Assembly (NCBI GenBank): GCA_036499825.1
Contig: DASYCZ010000055.1
Coordinates: 5,471-69,470, forward strand
Reading direction: 5' to 3'
Length of the DNA: 64,000 bases
Source of the DNA: Paradevosia sp036499825
GTDB lineage: Bacteria > Pseudomonadota > Alphaproteobacteria > Rhizobiales > Devosiaceae
The notes under the pieces: model-generated
Database searches by the model: none
What the model saw: only the letters and a program-made list of their open reading frames with translations
Told to the model about the DNA's origin: nothing
Program-made: the position numbers and the translations under genes
Shown here: positions 62,410 through 64,000 of the stretch, in pieces
How the letters are laid out: every line of letters starts with the position of its first letter
Numbering within the stretch: the first letter of the stretch is position 1

Positions 62410-63513
62410 ATGAAGCTGACTTCCATTCTTGCCGTCCCGGCGCTGCTGGCTGCCTTTGCGGCGCCGGCGCTGGCGCAGAACCTGACGATCGGCGTGCTGG
62501 TGCCCACCACCGGTTCGGAAGCCACCTACGGACAGGACATGGCCAATGCCGTCACCCTGGCCCTCGACGAGATCAACGCCGCCGGCGGCGTGCTCGGCAA
62601 ACAGGTCACCTCGATCGTGGGCGACGACGCCTGCGATCCGCAGCAATCGGTGAACGCGGCCAGCAAGCTGGCATCCTCGGGTGTGGTCGGTATCGTCGGC
62701 GGCTATTGCTCGGGCGCCACCGTGCCGACATTGAAGATCTTCGGCGACGCCAAGCTGCCCTTCGTCATCACCGCCGCCAATTCGACGCAGCTGATCCCCG
62801 CCAATCCCGGCACCGCCTTCATGGTCAACTCGACCGGCAACGACCAGGTCGCCAAGGCCACCGAATTCTTCAAGGCCAAGGGCATCAAGTCGCTAGCCAT
62901 CGTCAACCAGGGCGATGCCTACAGCCAGGATCTCGCCGACCTGACCAAGACCGCCTGGGAAAAGGACGGCGGCACCGTGCCGGCCTTCGAAGTCGCCAAC
63001 AAGGGCGAGCAGGACTACTCGGCCATCGTGACCGCCATCCGCTCGGCCAATCCGGACGCCGTATTCTGGACCGCCTACTACGCCGACGGCGGCGTCTTCA
63101 TCAACCAGCTGCGCCAGGCCGGCTACCAGGGCACCATCGCGGTGGGCGACGGCTCCAACTCGCCGGAACTGTTCAAGATCGCTGGCGGCGCCGCCGAAGG
63201 CGTCTTCGCCTTCTCGAACCCGACCGCCGAGTTCCTGCCCGGCGCCAAGGCCTTCATCGATGCCTATACCAAGAAATTCGGCAACGCCCCCGGCCCCTAC
63301 GCACCGCTGACCTATGACGGCACCAAGCTGCTCGCCTGGGCCATCGGCCAGGCCGGCTCGACCGACAGCGCCGCCGTCATCAAGACGCTCAAGGGCGCCA
63401 ACTACACCGATGGCCTCGCCGGCCCGATCTCGTTCCGTGACGACAACACCCTCGCCCGCTCGAACTTCATCGTGCTCGAAGGCAAGGGCGGCGCCTGGGC
63501 CCTGGCCCAGTAA
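62410..63513 (+). CDS. Branched-chain amino acid-type ABC binding protein (LivJ/LivK-like)
   Basis: The 367-residue periplasmic protein has a signal peptide (MKLTSILAVPALLAAFAAPA, cleavage after LAQ) and the type I periplasmic binding fold: TIGVLVPTTGSEATYGQDM, VVGIVGGYCSGATVP, AIVNQGDAYSQD. The family takes up branched-chain amino acids, but many members bind other amino acids, amides or aromatic acids. GGGAGAACGAAG precedes the ATG. A LivH-type permease follows after 61 bases. Confidence 0.92.
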   Translation: MKLTSILAVPALLAAFAAPALAQNLTIGVLVPTTGSEATYGQDMANAVTLALDEINAAGGVLGKQVTSIVGDDACDPQQSVNAASKLASSGVVGIVGGYCSGATVPTLKIFGDAKLPFVITAANSTQLIPANPGTAFMVNSTGNDQVAKATEFFKAKGIKSLAIVNQGDAYSQDLADLTKTAWEKDGGTVPAFEVANKGEQDYSAIVTAIRSANPDAVFWTAYYADGGVFINQLRQAGYQGTIAVGDGSNSPELFKIAGGAAEGVFAFSNPTAEFLPGAKAFIDAYTKKFGNAPGPYAPLTYDGTKLLAWAIGQAGSTDSAAVIKTLKGANYTDGLAGPISFRDDNTLARSNFIVLEGKGGAWALAQ

Positions 63514-63574
63514 CCCCAACCGCTGAACTGATCCGGCGCCACGGCGCCGGGTCACCGCGGAGGGCGGTCAAGGC

Positions 63575-64000
63575 ATGAGCTTTTTCGACATCTTCACCCA
63601 GCAATTGGTCAACGGCATCGTGCTGGGCTCGTTCTATGCGCTGGTAGCGCTCGGCTACACCATGGTTTTCGGCGTGGTGAAGCTGCTCAACTTCGCGCAT
63701 GGCGATCTCTATATGTCGGGCGCCTTCATCGGCTTTCTGGCGCTGTCGGCGCTGGCCGGGATCGTCGGCGTCGGCTGGTTCGGCGTCGCCATCTCGATCC
63801 TTTGCGCCATGCTGGCGGTGGGCGTGCTCGGGGTGTTCATCGAGCGGGTGGCGTACCAGCCGATGCTGAAGGCGCCGCGGCTGTCGATCCTGATTACCGC
63901 GCTCGCCGTGTCGCTGGTGCTGCAGAATGCCGTGCTGACCATGACCAATGGGCAGATCGTCGCGTTCAGTCCCAAGCTCGGCTTTGCCGGCATCGATCTT
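63575..64000 (+). CDS. LivH-type ABC permease, cut by the window end
   Basis: The frame begins MSFFDIFTQQLVNGIVLGSF and runs open for 142 codons to the window edge. It shows the LivH pattern of several helices, with ALGYTMVFGVVKLLNFAHG and FIERVAYQPM. The complete protein would be about 300 residues. It belongs to the same operon as the binding protein. The second permease and two ATPases expected for a Liv system would lie beyond the window. Confidence 0.9.
   Translation, partial: MSFFDIFTQQLVNGIVLGSFYALVALGYTMVFGVVKLLNFAHGDLYMSGAFIGFLALSALAGIVGVGWFGVAISILCAMLAVGVLGVFIERVAYQPMLKAPRLSILITALAVSLVLQNAVLTMTNGQIVAFSPKLGFAGIDL

Overview
The window is a GC-rich stretch of an alphaproteobacterial chromosome, densely packed with metabolic, transport and stress genes. 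The NepR/EcfG/PhyR general stress response set, thu-type trehalose genes and two kinds of intergenic repeat found in Hyphomicrobiales suggest a Devosia-like member of that order. That placement is inference. I saw no rRNA, tRNA, CRISPR array, prophage or insertion sequence.

Layout. 0-9.3 kb is purine and ureide catabolism: xdhC, xdhB, xdhA and uraH on the minus strand, then a fused puuE-uraD gene, allE and allA on the plus strand. An ArsR/SRPBCC pair and a 50-residue membrane protein sit inside this block. Bases 1-38 show nothing. 9.4-14.3 kb holds a META-domain protein, a nucleoside deaminase, otsB-otsA (trehalose synthesis) and an aldo/keto reductase. 14.4-21 kb holds an RNA helicase, a Tat-exported molybdoenzyme with its cytochrome b561, a ThuA-like protein, a GlsB-type protein and thuB-thuA. 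21.2-26 kb is a four-gene ABC importer and a sulfurtransferase. 26.2-30.7 kb is an RND efflux pair.

30.7-40.8 kb is a general stress response island. It holds ecfG, nepR and phyR, three HWE/HisKA_2 sensor kinases (one broken by a frameshift), a Crp/Fnr regulator, a receiver domain without its phospho-acceptor, and several small stress membrane proteins. I read six GGAAC-N16/17-CGTT-type EcfG promoters by eye inside it, and a weaker one in front of otsB.

40.8-49 kb holds housekeeping genes: a TRIC-type channel operon, rsmD with a pseudouridine synthase, and ileS-lspA. 49.1-54.8 kb is a thuEFGK-like sugar ABC transporter with its LacI regulator. Its operator palindrome also lies in front of thuA 32 kb away, so the two loci probably form one trehalose-utilisation regulon. 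54.8-64 kb holds a second LacI regulator, a nucleoside hydrolase, a DUF1127 protein, an ABC exporter, an MFS transporter and a GntR regulator divergent from a Liv-type amino acid importer cut by the window edge.

The genes combine into three themes: nitrogen salvage from purines, trehalose made under stress and taken up and degraded under LacI control, and the PhyR-NepR-EcfG stress circuit. Start sites and regulatory motifs were judged by eye only.
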